Positions 24,038 through 33,122 of a DNA stretch of 64,000 bases are shown here, in pieces. The stretch covers positions 115,752-179,751 of the forward strand of contig CASEKC010000003.1 of the NCBI GenBank assembly GCA_949288485.1, given 5' to 3'. A program made the position numbers and the translations under genes. The notes under the pieces are model-generated. The model was not told the DNA's origin. It saw nothing but the letters and a program-made list of their open reading frames with translations, and searched no databases. The stretch's first letter is position 1; each line of letters opens with the position of its first letter. The stretch comes from an uncultured bacterium (GTDB lineage Bacteria > Bacillota_I > Bacilli_A > RFN20 > CAG-826).

Positions 24038-25870
24038 ATGGTTAAAAAAGATGGTAAAAATAAAATTAATTTTTTTAATAATATCAAATTTATATATAAG
24101 CTTCTTTTTAAAAGAAAAAGAAGCTATATTTTTTTGATTCCATTTTTAATATTAATTACTATTTTAATAACTTTAATAACAACATTTTTACCTTCAATAA
24201 TTGTTTATTTAATAGAAAATAATTTTTCAATTGAAAAATTATTATTAATTATATTAATTTTAGCTATTATTCTATTAACTTTTAGTATTATTAAATCTTA
24301 CTTAACTCAAGTTATTACAATGGGTTATACAATTACTAGAGCCGGAGATGCTTATAATATTTTATGGGATAAATGTTTTAGCATGGATTTTGAAAAGGCT
24401 GAAACAAAAGAAAATAAAGATAATGTTATGAAAGCTGAAAATGCGATAGGTTCTAATTATAATGGGGTAGAAGGAATGTTTAAAGCATTTCCAGAATTAA
24501 TTATCTCTTTAATTGGAGTTTTAATTTATGGAATTTTAACTGTTTTTATTTCTCCGTTTATTTTATTAATTGTTTTTCTTGCTTTTGCCATTAATATTTT
24601 AATAATGTTTTTTATTAGAAAAAAAGATTCTTCTTTATGGGATGAATATTCTAAAAATGAAAATAAAATAAGATATTTTTCAATAACTTCAGAAAGTGAA
24701 AAAGCAGCTAAAGATATTCGAAATTATTCTTTAGCTAATAAATTTAAAAAGAAAATTGATGAATATGTAAAATTATTAAAGAAAATTCAATTCAAAATCA
24801 ATTTTTTATGGTTTTTACCATCTTTTGAATTATCTATTTTTGCCCTTATTAGAGATTTATGTGCTTATGCAATATTAATTTATGGAGCGATTAATGGATT
24901 TATTGGTGCAAGTGAATTTGTTGCTCTTTTAGCTTCAGTTACTGCTTTTAATAGTTATGTTGATCAAGCAACTTTATATATTGATGATTGTGCACGTTGT
25001 AATCAAGAAATTACATATTATTTAGATTATTTAAATATAGATAATGATTTTAATTATGAAAATAAATGTAATATCGATATTTTAAATAATCCTTTTGAAA
25101 TTGAAATTAAAAATCTTTCTTTTAAATATGAAGGAAGTGACCATTATATTTTTAAAAATTTAAATTTAAAGATAAATAGCAAAGAAAAAATAGCAATAGT
25201 AGGAGTAAATGGAGCTGGTAAAACAACTTTAGCAAAACTATTAATCGGATTATACACTCCAAAAGAAGGTGAAATTTTAATTAATGGTCATAATATAAAA
25301 GATTTTAATATAAATGATTATTATAAATATGTTTCAATAGTCAATCAGGATGTTGAACCATTAGCTTTTACTATTAAAGATAACATTGTTTGTTCTTATG
25401 AATTTGATAAAGAAAAATTTAATAAAGTTTTGTTAGATTCAGGTTTTAAAGAGAAAGTTGATAGTTTAAAAGATAAAGAAAACACTTATATTACTCAAAA
25501 TTTTAATGAGAACGGAATAAATTTAAGTGGTGGCGAAACTCAAAAAATGCTTTTAGCAAGAGCACTTTATAAAAAATCTTCTTTTTTGATTTTAGATGAA
25601 CCAACCTCGGCTTTAGATCCTATTGCTGAAGGTCTTTTATATCAAAAATATAATGATTTATGTAAAGATAAAACTTCAATTTTTATTTCGCATCGTCTTT
25701 CTTCAACTAGATTCTGCGACCGAATTTATTATCTTGAAGACGGAAAAATAATAGAAGAAGGAACTCACGATCAATTAATGAATAGAAAAGGCAAATATTT
25801 TGAAATGTTTAACGTACAATCAAAATATTATAAAGAAGATGGAGGCTTAACTTATGAAAACAATTTCTAA
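24038..25870 (+). CDS. ABC exporter, fused permease-ATPase, subunit 1
   Basis: A 610-residue type IV ABC exporter half: six membrane segments in residues ~25-310, then the ATPase with Walker A GVNGAGKTT (about 388-396), signature LSGGETQ (~496) and Walker B LILDEPTSALD (~517-527). It overlaps the next exporter gene by 17 bases, so the two should form a heterodimer. A TATAAT ends six bases before the ATG, implying leaderless mRNA. Substrate unknown; peptides, lipids or drugs are possible. Confidence 0.9.
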   Translation: MVKKDGKNKINFFNNIKFIYKLLFKRKRSYIFLIPFLILITILITLITTFLPSIIVYLIENNFSIEKLLLIILILAIILLTFSIIKSYLTQVITMGYTITRAGDAYNILWDKCFSMDFEKAETKENKDNVMKAENAIGSNYNGVEGMFKAFPELIISLIGVLIYGILTVFISPFILLIVFLAFAINILIMFFIRKKDSSLWDEYSKNENKIRYFSITSESEKAAKDIRNYSLANKFKKKIDEYVKLLKKIQFKINFLWFLPSFELSIFALIRDLCAYAILIYGAINGFIGASEFVALLASVTAFNSYVDQATLYIDDCARCNQEITYYLDYLNIDNDFNYENKCNIDILNNPFEIEIKNLSFKYEGSDHYIFKNLNLKINSKEKIAIVGVNGAGKTTLAKLLIGLYTPKEGEILINGHNIKDFNINDYYKYVSIVNQDVEPLAFTIKDNIVCSYEFDKEKFNKVLLDSGFKEKVDSLKDKENTYITQNFNENGINLSGGETQKMLLARALYKKSSFLILDEPTSALDPIAEGLLYQKYNDLCKDKTSIFISHRLSSTRFCDRIYYLEDGKIIEEGTHDQLMNRKGKYFEMFNVQSKYYKEDGGLTYENNF

Positions 25871-27683
25871 TTTAGCTAAAGTTTTCAAATTTGCTTATCA
25901 AAATAACAAAATCATTATATTTTTAGCCATGATTATCGGAATACTTGGAAGTATTATTAAATTTATTCCACTAATATTTAGCGAACAAATTTTGAATATG
26001 GTATATGATGCAAAAAATTATGAATTTATTGATATTTTTGTTGTTGCTTTAACTTTAATTATTTCAATATTTGTTTCCACAGTTTTAAAAAATATTTTAG
26101 ATGCTTACTTTACATCATTACAAAGATACATATATAGCATGAGTGATGCGATAATTGCTAAAAGAAGTTTAACCTTGGATTATGAGATTTTAGAAAAAGA
26201 AGAAAATAAAAAAAGAATTCAATTAGCAAGAGATGGCCAAACTAGTAGTGGTGGAATGGGATATTTTTTAGGAAATTTCCAAAGTTTTTTTGATATAATT
26301 TTTACTTTTATTATAGGTTCTATATATATTGGAAGAGTATTTAAGGTTGATCCAAATATTACAAATGATGGCTTTTTAATGGAGATAGCAAATAATTGGT
26401 ATGGTGGCTTTATAATTATCTTAGCCATTGTTTTAGTTGTTGTATTTAATATATTTATTTCAAAATATACTATAAAATTACAAAATAAAGTATTTATGAG
26501 TAATGTTGATATTAATCGTAAATTTTTATATTTTTATAGACTTGTAGAAGATAATAACTTTGGAAAAGACGCTAAGATTTATTCGTTTAAAGATGTTGTA
26601 TTAAGAAAAATGCGTGAAATAAGTGATTTATTAGATAAAAATTATTCAGCCTTTGCTAATAAAAACGGTATTCTTAACGGTATAGTTAGTGCTTTTAATA
26701 TTTTAGTAACAATACTCGCCTATTTAATAGTTTCTTTAAAAGCTTATTTTGGAATTATTGAAATTGGTAGCATTATATCTGTTGTTGGCTCAATTTCAAA
26801 TGTTTTAGGAAGCTTAACTTTATTACTTAATGTTATATTGAATCTTTTATTAGGTTCTAATTATTTAGTTTATTTTTATGATTATGCAACTTTAAAAAAT
26901 AACGATGAAAAAGATTTAATCGACATCAGTAATATTAAAAAACCATATGTTTTTGAATTTAAAAATGTTTCATTTAAATATCCTAATAGTGATGAACATG
27001 CATTAAATGATGTTTCTTTTACTTTAGGAGAATTTGATAAAACAGCAATTGTTGGGAAAAATGGTGCTGGTAAATCAACAATTATTAAATTAATTGCAAG
27101 ATTTTATAAACCATTAAAGGGAGAAATTTTAGTTAATGGAATTAATATAAACAAATTTACATTTAATGAATATCAAAAATTATTTGCAATTGTTTTCCAA
27201 GATTTCACTCTTTTCCCTTTTACGATAAAAGAAAATATCGCTGCAAATTCTTCTATTGATGAAGAAAAAATTAAATCTAATCTTTTAGATGTAAATTTTG
27301 ATTTTAATAAGTTTGAAAAAGGTATCGATACTTATTTATATAAAGATATAGAAGAAGGAGTTGAAGCAAGTGGAGGAGAAGCTCAAAAAATTGCAATCGC
27401 TAGAGCATTATATAAAAATAGCGATTATGTATTTTTAGATGAACCAACTTCCGCTCTTGATCCACTTAGTGAAGCAGAAATTTACACTTTATTTGATAAA
27501 TTAGCAAAAAATAGAAAAGCAATTTATATTTCTCACCGTATGTCTTCAACAAAATTTTGCGATAACATCATTGTTTTAGATAAAGGCAAAATAGTTGAAG
27601 AAGGAACTCATAAAGAATTAATGAATATAAAAAACGGTATATATAAAGAATTATTTGAAGCTCAAGCTCAATATTATAAATAG
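25854..27683 (+). CDS. ABC exporter, fused permease-ATPase, subunit 2
   Basis: A 609-residue partner of the preceding exporter, with six membrane segments (~20-340), Walker A GKNGAGKST (~400-408), a degenerate signature ASGGEAQ (~506) and Walker B VFLDEPTSALD (~526-536). Asymmetric signature motifs are common in heterodimeric exporters. The SD GGAGG lies inside the previous gene. The operon ends at a palindrome containing the stop codon. Confidence 0.9.
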   Translation: MKTISNLAKVFKFAYQNNKIIIFLAMIIGILGSIIKFIPLIFSEQILNMVYDAKNYEFIDIFVVALTLIISIFVSTVLKNILDAYFTSLQRYIYSMSDAIIAKRSLTLDYEILEKEENKKRIQLARDGQTSSGGMGYFLGNFQSFFDIIFTFIIGSIYIGRVFKVDPNITNDGFLMEIANNWYGGFIIILAIVLVVVFNIFISKYTIKLQNKVFMSNVDINRKFLYFYRLVEDNNFGKDAKIYSFKDVVLRKMREISDLLDKNYSAFANKNGILNGIVSAFNILVTILAYLIVSLKAYFGIIEIGSIISVVGSISNVLGSLTLLLNVILNLLLGSNYLVYFYDYATLKNNDEKDLIDISNIKKPYVFEFKNVSFKYPNSDEHALNDVSFTLGEFDKTAIVGKNGAGKSTIIKLIARFYKPLKGEILVNGININKFTFNEYQKLFAIVFQDFTLFPFTIKENIAANSSIDEEKIKSNLLDVNFDFNKFEKGIDTYLYKDIEEGVEASGGEAQKIAIARALYKNSDYVFLDEPTSALDPLSEAEIYTLFDKLAKNRKAIYISHRMSSTKFCDNIIVLDKGKIVEEGTHKELMNIKNGIYKELFEAQAQYYK

Positions 27684-27700
27684 GCGATTAATATCGCCTA
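27681..27700 (+). terminator. Palindrome at the end of the ABC operon
   Basis: TAGGCGAT and its exact complement form a stem that includes the stop codon; a short T-rich stretch follows. Termination strength looks modest. Confidence 0.55.
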
Positions 27701-27894
27701 TTTATTAAAAGCGATAATGAGAAGTGGTAAGAAAATGTTAATAAATAATCAAGACAAAAAACAAAATAAGTAAATTAAGGTTTTGAGTATTTATCTAATA
27801 AGTAATAATATTAAAACTAGAATTTACTCAATAAATAAAATGATATAATTAATATAATTCTATTTTTCATATTGAATTATGTTTGGAGCTAAAT

Positions 27895-28641
27895 ATGAAA
27901 TTTGAAAACAAAGTAGTTATTATTACTGGCGGAACAAGAGGAATTGGGCTTGCTACTGCTAAAGCTTTCTTAAAAGAAGGCGCAAAAGTTGTTGTTTGTG
28001 GTAGCAGAAAAGAAAGTGTTGATAACGCCTTAAACGAATTAAATAATGAATTTCCTTCTTCAACAATTAGAGGTATTTCACCTTTATTAAGTTCTTTGGA
28101 ATCAGTAAAAAATGAATTTAAAAAAGTTTATGATGAATTTAAACGAATTGATGTATTGATTAATAATGCTGGAGTTAGTGATGATCATCATGTTGAAAAT
28201 TATACTGAAGAATTAGCAAATAAAATTATCGATATTAATATTAAAGGTGTTTTATTTGGTTCTTTAGCAGTTATTCCATATATGAAAGAAGCTAAAAGTG
28301 GAGTTATATTAAATACATCTAGTATGGTTTCTAGAGATGGAACAACTGGAGGAGTAATGTATCCTACTTCAAAATTTGCAGTTAATGGAATGACTCTTTC
28401 TCTAGCAAGAGAATTAGCTAAATATAATATTAGAGTTAATGCTGTTGCTCCTGGAATTACCTATACTGATATGATGAGGGCTGTTCCAAAAGAATATATT
28501 GAACCTTTAATTTCCTCTATTCCATTAAAAAGATTAGGACAAGTTGAAGATATTGCTAATGCATTTATCTTTTTAGCTAGTGAAGAAGCTTCTTATATTA
28601 GTGGACAAGTATTACATGTTGATGGATTAGCTAGAACATAG
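27895..28641 (+). CDS. Short-chain dehydrogenase/reductase
   Basis: A 248-residue classical SDR that oxidises or reduces a hydroxyl/keto group with NAD(P). TGGTRGIG (11-18) binds the cofactor, NNAG is at 90-93, and the catalytic Ser (142/143), Tyr156 and Lys160 are present (YPTSK). I start at the ATG at 27895, six bases after GGAG, not at the upstream TTG. The sequence is FabG-like or a general ketoreductase; it stands alone between terminators, so no pathway can be assigned. Confidence 0.87.
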   Translation: MKFENKVVIITGGTRGIGLATAKAFLKEGAKVVVCGSRKESVDNALNELNNEFPSSTIRGISPLLSSLESVKNEFKKVYDEFKRIDVLINNAGVSDDHHVENYTEELANKIIDINIKGVLFGSLAVIPYMKEAKSGVILNTSSMVSRDGTTGGVMYPTSKFAVNGMTLSLARELAKYNIRVNAVAPGITYTDMMRAVPKEYIEPLISSIPLKRLGQVEDIANAFIFLASEEASYISGQVLHVDGLART

Positions 28642-28668
28642 AAAATAAATAGAAAAAATAAAACATAT

Positions 28669-28696
28669 AAAACTGGTATCAAAAAATACCAGTTTT
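28669..28696 (+). terminator. Terminator after the SDR gene
   Basis: AAAACTGGTAT and ATACCAGTTTT form an 11-pair stem with a 6-base loop and a T-rich end. Confidence 0.8.
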
Positions 28697-28701
28697 ATTT
28701 A

Positions 28702-28729
28702 TATAATATTGTATTATTAATACAATATT
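28702..28729 (+). promoter_or_regulatory. Promoter with overlapping operator-like palindrome
   Basis: A -10 TATAAT (28702-28707) overlaps the palindrome AATATTGTATT-ATT-AATACAATATT (28705-28729), which ends 20 bases before the GNAT start. A repressor bound here would block transcription. No SD is visible in the short leader. Confidence 0.5.
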
Positions 28730-28748
28730 TCTTAATATATAAATTAAT

Positions 28749-29321
28749 ATGAAAATAGAAACTAAAAGATTAATTCTTAGAGAATTTAATAAAAATGATT
28801 TAAATGCAATATTTGATATATTTAAAGATGAAATAACTAATATTTTTTTACCATGGTTTCCTTTAAAAAATATTGAAGAAGCCAATGAATTTTATGAAAA
28901 TAGAATAAAAAGTATATATAAAAATTGTTATTTTTTAGCAATATGTCTAAAAGAAAATAATATTCCTATTGGATATATTAATATGAGTGCTGATGATTCT
29001 TTTGATTTAGGATATGGATTAAAAAGTGATTATTTTTATAAAGGAATTATGAAGGAAGCAGCAAAAGCTTTTATAAAGATGTTAAAAGAAAAAGGAATCC
29101 CTTATATAACTGCAACTCATGATATAAATAATCCTAATAGTGGGAAAGTAATGAAAGCAATTGGAATGAAATATTGTTATTCATATTTAGAAAATTGGAT
29201 GCCAAAAAATAAATTAGTAACATTTCGCATGTATCAACTTAATTTAGATGATAATAATAAAATAATTTATCAAAAATATTGGGAAAATAGTACGACTCAT
29301 TTTATTGAGGAGAATATTTAA
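28749..29321 (+). CDS. GNAT-family N-acetyltransferase
   Basis: A 190-residue RimJ/RimL-type acetyltransferase (opening KIETKRLILREFNKNDL). The acetyl-CoA region is GYGLKSDYFYKGIMKEAAKA near 95-115, and NPNSGKVMKAIGMKY follows near 135-150. Such enzymes acetylate ribosomal proteins, small amines or antibiotics; the substrate here is unknown. It has its own promoter with a palindromic operator-like site. Confidence 0.85.
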   Translation: MKIETKRLILREFNKNDLNAIFDIFKDEITNIFLPWFPLKNIEEANEFYENRIKSIYKNCYFLAICLKENNIPIGYINMSADDSFDLGYGLKSDYFYKGIMKEAAKAFIKMLKEKGIPYITATHDINNPNSGKVMKAIGMKYCYSYLENWMPKNKLVTFRMYQLNLDDNNKIIYQKYWENSTTHFIEENI

Positions 29322-29425
29322 AATAAGTAAAACTTATAAAAAAATAAGAGCATATATTTAGTTAAATCTTTAATTTAATGATAAATTATTTAAGTAATTA
29401 TTAATAAAAAGGAGATTTATAAAAA

Positions 29426-29971
29426 ATGAATATATATGATTTAAAAGTTTTGGATAAAAATAATAATGAAGTTAGCTTATCTTCTTTTAAAGGTAAAACT
29501 TTATTAATTTTTAATAGTGCAACACACTGTGGATTTACTCCAACATATAATGAATTAGAAAAATTATATGAAAAATATGAAGATAAAGGAGTTGAATTAT
29601 TAGATTTTCCTTGTAATCAATTTAAAGAACAAGCTCCAGAAGATATTTCTGAGATTGATAAATTCTGCTCTTTAAATTTCAATACTAAATTCAAAAGATT
29701 TGCTAAAGTAGAAGTTAATGGAGAAAATGCTTCTCCTTTATTTAAATTTTTAACTTCAAATACATCTTTTGGAGGATTTGATGAAAATCATGATTTAACA
29801 CCAATTTTAAATGATTTAGTAAAAGAAATGGGAAATGATAAAGATGTTCATTCTATAAAGTGGAATTTTACTAAATTCTTAATTTCAAAAGATGGTAATA
29901 TTGTTAAAAGATATGAACCAACAACTCCAATATCTGTAATTGATAAAGATATTGAAAATTTAATTAAATAA
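29426..29971 (+). CDS. gpx: Glutathione-peroxidase-family thiol peroxidase
   Basis: A 181-residue peroxidase of the thioredoxin fold that reduces hydroperoxides. The catalytic residues are visible: peroxidatic Cys35 (ATHCGFTP), Gln69 in FPCNQFKEQ, and Trp146-Asn147 (KWNFTKF). In Firmicutes these enzymes generally use thioredoxin rather than glutathione. The SD AAGGAG stands 14 bases before the ATG. It fits oxygen defence in an anaerobe. Confidence 0.92.
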   Translation: MNIYDLKVLDKNNNEVSLSSFKGKTLLIFNSATHCGFTPTYNELEKLYEKYEDKGVELLDFPCNQFKEQAPEDISEIDKFCSLNFNTKFKRFAKVEVNGENASPLFKFLTSNTSFGGFDENHDLTPILNDLVKEMGNDKDVHSIKWNFTKFLISKDGNIVKRYEPTTPISVIDKDIENLIK

Positions 29972-29992
29972 TTAATTTAAATTTATTCATAT

Positions 29993-30042
29993 AAAAATAA
30001 CTCTTTTATAAGAAATTTTTCTTAAATAAAAGAGTTATTTTT
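29993..30042. terminator. Bidirectional terminator between gpx and the chorismate mutase operon
   Basis: A 17-base arm AAAAATAACTCTTTTAT pairs with its complement at 30026-30042 across a small loop containing AAGAAATTTTTCTT. It overlaps the last codons of the minus-strand gene. Confidence 0.8.
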
Positions 30043-30309
30043 TAATTCTTCTTGCATACTTTTACTAGCTTTTAAAAAACCTTCTAAAACATATGGATAG
30101 TATTTTTTATATTCACCATTTTTAATTTTTATTAAATTTTTTTCTAACATTATATTTTCCCTTGATGAATCTAAAGTAGGAATATTATTTTTTATTTTAT
30201 ATTCATTAACTTTTATTACTAAATCCATTCTTTTTTCATATAATTCAATTATTTTTGAATCTATTTCATCTATCTCATTTCTATATAAACTTAATTCATT
30301 CTTTTCCAT
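30022..30309 (-). CDS. aroQ: Stand-alone chorismate mutase (AroQ type)
   Basis: A 95-residue helical protein that converts chorismate to prephenate. The first helix LSLYRNEIDEIDSKIIELYEKRMDLV carries the conserved Arg, and the RENIMLEKN segment matches the second and third helices. No other aromatic amino acid gene is near. It is third in an operon after a TrhP-like U32 protein and an SLC13 transporter, which suggests that its prephenate serves tRNA modification. The ATG follows a GGAG-type SD. Confidence 0.85.
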   Translation of the reverse strand: MEKNELSLYRNEIDEIDSKIIELYEKRMDLVIKVNEYKIKNNIPTLDSSRENIMLEKNLIKIKNGEYKKYYPYVLEGFLKASKSMQEELKNNSFI

Positions 30310-30332
30310 TATTTTTCTCCTTTCTTATATAT

Positions 30333-31781
30333 TTAAAAAATTAATAATCCTAAAGGATAACTAACTATTAAAGAAATAATAATTGATATTAACATAGTTA
30401 TAGATCCGTAAATTAAACAATCTTTTGTCGATGCACTTTCACTAGCACTAATAATTGCAATATGTGGCATTGAAGGAGGGGTAGCAAAGGCAAATGATGC
30501 CATCATTCCAATTATTACAATTATTGTTTCAAAAGATAAAGAAGTGGTTGTTGATAAAAGAATAGTTGAAGCTACCGTAGCAACTAATGTTGCTGTAACC
30601 ATATTTGAAGATAAGTTTGTTTGGATTGCAGGCCAGATTATAAAAATAATTAAAAGCAAAATACTAGGTAAGTTATTTAGAGTTGGCCCAAGTGTATTTT
30701 CTAAAAATGAAATTAATCCAATTTGATCACTTTTTATTGCTTCACCTAAAGCAAGTGTAGCAGCGCACATTATTAAACTTCCCCAAGGAACTCCGTTTTT
30801 AAAAGCATCATCAACCTTTATTAATGGTTCATCGTTAATTCTAATTACACATAATAAAATAGTTCCAAGTAAAGGTGGCATTACTGTCCCATATTTATTA
30901 AAAAATTCGTAAACAGGTAAATAAATATATTCAAAAAATGAAGGTAAAATCCATAAAAGTAAAATAATTATAAAAATAACAAGTATAATGATGTCTTTTT
31001 TATTTAATTTATTTAAACCATTTTTTAATTCGTTAACTTTTGAAAAATCAATATTCTTAAAATTGGGTCTAATTAATAAAATTAAAATAAAATACGTTAA
31101 AATAAATATTAAAAAACCACTTGGGATAGCAATGGCCATATATTTAAATGATGCTATATCAATTCCAGCAGCATTCATTGCTAATATAGGAAAAACGTGA
31201 GCAATTGGAGTCATTCCACTACTTATTGAAACACTAAATCCTAATCCAAGCATTAAAACTTTTGCAATCTTATCTTTTTTATCGATATTAAGTAAATCTA
31301 ATATTTCATTTAATATCGGTAAAAGAACAATGAAAAGGACTGTAGGAGAAATGAATAATCCTAAAATTAAAGTCGCTAATAAAAATAAGAAGGTAAATAA
31401 ATAACCATTTTTCTTTGCAACCTTCAAATTTATAAAATTTATTGAAATTCGTTTAATTAATGAAGTTTTGCTTAAGGCATAAGTGCAAATAAAAGTAAAA
31501 AGTAAAAATGCAAAAGTAGACGAACCAAAACTTGAAGCAATTACTTTATTAAATCCAAAGCTATTTATAAAACCTAAAGCAAATAGACATAATAAGCTTG
31601 GCCAGTCAATGCCGATTGTTAACCATAAAATTAAAACACCTAAAAATATAAAAATAATTCCAAATGCATCACTGTTTAATCCGTTAACACTAGGAATAAA
31701 TTGCCCTACAAAACAAAGAATTATACAAATTGGAATAATAATGGCTCTAAATATTTTATTATCTTTTAATTTAGTTTTCAT
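30333..31781 (-). CDS. SLC13/DASS-family anion symporter
   Basis: A 482-residue transporter with about twelve membrane segments. It has family-like turns such as SISSGMTPIAHVFPI near 195-210 and NLSSNMVTATLVATV near 395-410, the duplicated substrate and sodium sites. Relatives move dicarboxylates, citrate or sulfate. The start overlaps the end of the U32 gene by 11 bases. In this operon it may import an organic acid linked to prephenate metabolism; that is inference. Confidence 0.83.
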   Translation of the reverse strand: MKTKLKDNKIFRAIIIPICIILCFVGQFIPSVNGLNSDAFGIIFIFLGVLILWLTIGIDWPSLLCLFALGFINSFGFNKVIASSFGSSTFAFLLFTFICTYALSKTSLIKRISINFINLKVAKKNGYLFTFLFLLATLILGLFISPTVLFIVLLPILNEILDLLNIDKKDKIAKVLMLGLGFSVSISSGMTPIAHVFPILAMNAAGIDIASFKYMAIAIPSGFLIFILTYFILILLIRPNFKNIDFSKVNELKNGLNKLNKKDIIILVIFIIILLLWILPSFFEYIYLPVYEFFNKYGTVMPPLLGTILLCVIRINDEPLIKVDDAFKNGVPWGSLIMCAATLALGEAIKSDQIGLISFLENTLGPTLNNLPSILLLIIFIIWPAIQTNLSSNMVTATLVATVASTILLSTTTSLSFETIIVIIGMMASFAFATPPSMPHIAIISASESASTKDCLIYGSITMLISIIISLIVSYPLGLLIF

Positions 31782-32991
31782 TTTTCTTTATACGTAAAAT
31801 ATCGTGTTCATTTAAATCAAATGGACATTTAATATAGACTTTTTGTTTAATTTTTTTGACTTCATCTAAAGGTGTTTTATATAAATCAAAAATCTCTTCA
31901 ACTGTAAATTTTTTATTAAATGAAACGTTTGAAGAAAGAATTTCAAGTTCATCACCTTTTTTAAATTTATTACGATGTTCAACTAAAACATAATCATCTT
32001 TAGTTTTTTCTAAAACGACAGCTACATATTTATAAGTTTCGATTTGTCTTGACGAAACTAAATTTTCTTTATGTTCATCTCCATAATAAAAACCAGTTGT
32101 AAAATCTCTATTTGATGTCTTTTTCAATTCATTTATATAATCAAAATCAGGTTTTTGTTTATTATAAAAATTATCTATTGCTCTTCGATAAGCATTTGTT
32201 ACTGTAGCAACATAATAATTTGATTTCATTCTACCTTCAATTTTTAAAGAAGTAATACCTGAATTATAAATATCTTCAATGTAATTAATCATACAAAGAT
32301 CTTTACTATTTAAAACATATGAGCCATGATTATCCTCTTCAAAAGGGAAGTATGTTGTTTCGTCATTATCATTTTTAATTCCTAAAGCAAAATTCCATCT
32401 ACATATTTGAGCACATTCGCCTTTATTAGAATCTCTACCAGTTAAATAATTAGATAATAAACATCTTCCACTATAAGAAATACAAATTGCTCCATGGGCA
32501 AAGCATTCTATATCAATTTCTTCTCCAATTGCTTCTTTAATTTCTTTTATTTCTTTAAAAGATAATTCACGAGCTAAAACTAGTCTTTTTGCACCTAATT
32601 CAACCCACATTTTGGCACTATAAATATTTGTAACATTTGCTTGAGTAGAAACATGTAATTCTAACGATGTATATTTTTTTACTAATGAAGCAATACCAAA
32701 ATCACTAACAATAACTCCATCAACATGGTTTTCATCTAAAAATTTTAAATATTCTATCATTCCGTTAAAATCATTATTATGAGCTAATATATTTACTGTT
32801 ACATAAACTTTAACGTTATGTTCATGAGCATAATTCACCGCTTTAATAATTTCATTTTCATCAAAATTTGATGAAAATGCTCTTAATCCAAACTTTTTTC
32901 CACCAAAATATACAGCATCCGCACCAAAATGTATTGCTGTTACCATTTTTTCAAAATCACCAGCTGGAGACAATAATTCTAACTTTTTCAT
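31771..32991 (-). CDS. trhP: U32-family protein, TrhP-type tRNA hydroxylation factor
   Basis: A 406-residue peptidase-U32-family protein. The opening ELLSPAGDFEKMVTAIHFGADAVYFG, the FAHGAICISYSGRC region and the following CAQICRW cysteines are family hallmarks. Members of the TrhP branch (YegQ, YrrO) catalyse prephenate-dependent hydroxylation of uridine 34 in tRNAs, not proteolysis. First gene of an operon that also encodes chorismate mutase, the prephenate-forming enzyme, which strengthens this assignment. Confidence 0.85.
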   Translation of the reverse strand: MKKLELLSPAGDFEKMVTAIHFGADAVYFGGKKFGLRAFSSNFDENEIIKAVNYAHEHNVKVYVTVNILAHNNDFNGMIEYLKFLDENHVDGVIVSDFGIASLVKKYTSLELHVSTQANVTNIYSAKMWVELGAKRLVLARELSFKEIKEIKEAIGEEIDIECFAHGAICISYSGRCLLSNYLTGRDSNKGECAQICRWNFALGIKNDNDETTYFPFEEDNHGSYVLNSKDLCMINYIEDIYNSGITSLKIEGRMKSNYYVATVTNAYRRAIDNFYNKQKPDFDYINELKKTSNRDFTTGFYYGDEHKENLVSSRQIETYKYVAVVLEKTKDDYVLVEHRNKFKKGDELEILSSNVSFNKKFTVEEIFDLYKTPLDEVKKIKQKVYIKCPFDLNEHDILRIKKNEN

Positions 32992-33122
32992 AACGATAGT
33001 ATGATACTTTAATTTTATTAACTTTAAAATGTATTTAATAAAATTTATGCATATTTTTGAATAATTTTCTAAAAAAATGATATAAATGTAATTAATAAAT
33101 TTTTAGGAGTATAAATAATTTT

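Noticed and set aside
27883..27894. Upstream TTG start for the SDR gene (likewise 7343, 15711, 42068 and 53137 for other genes)
   Set aside because: An ATG with a well-placed SD follows a few codons later in each case, and the extra residues do not match the families.
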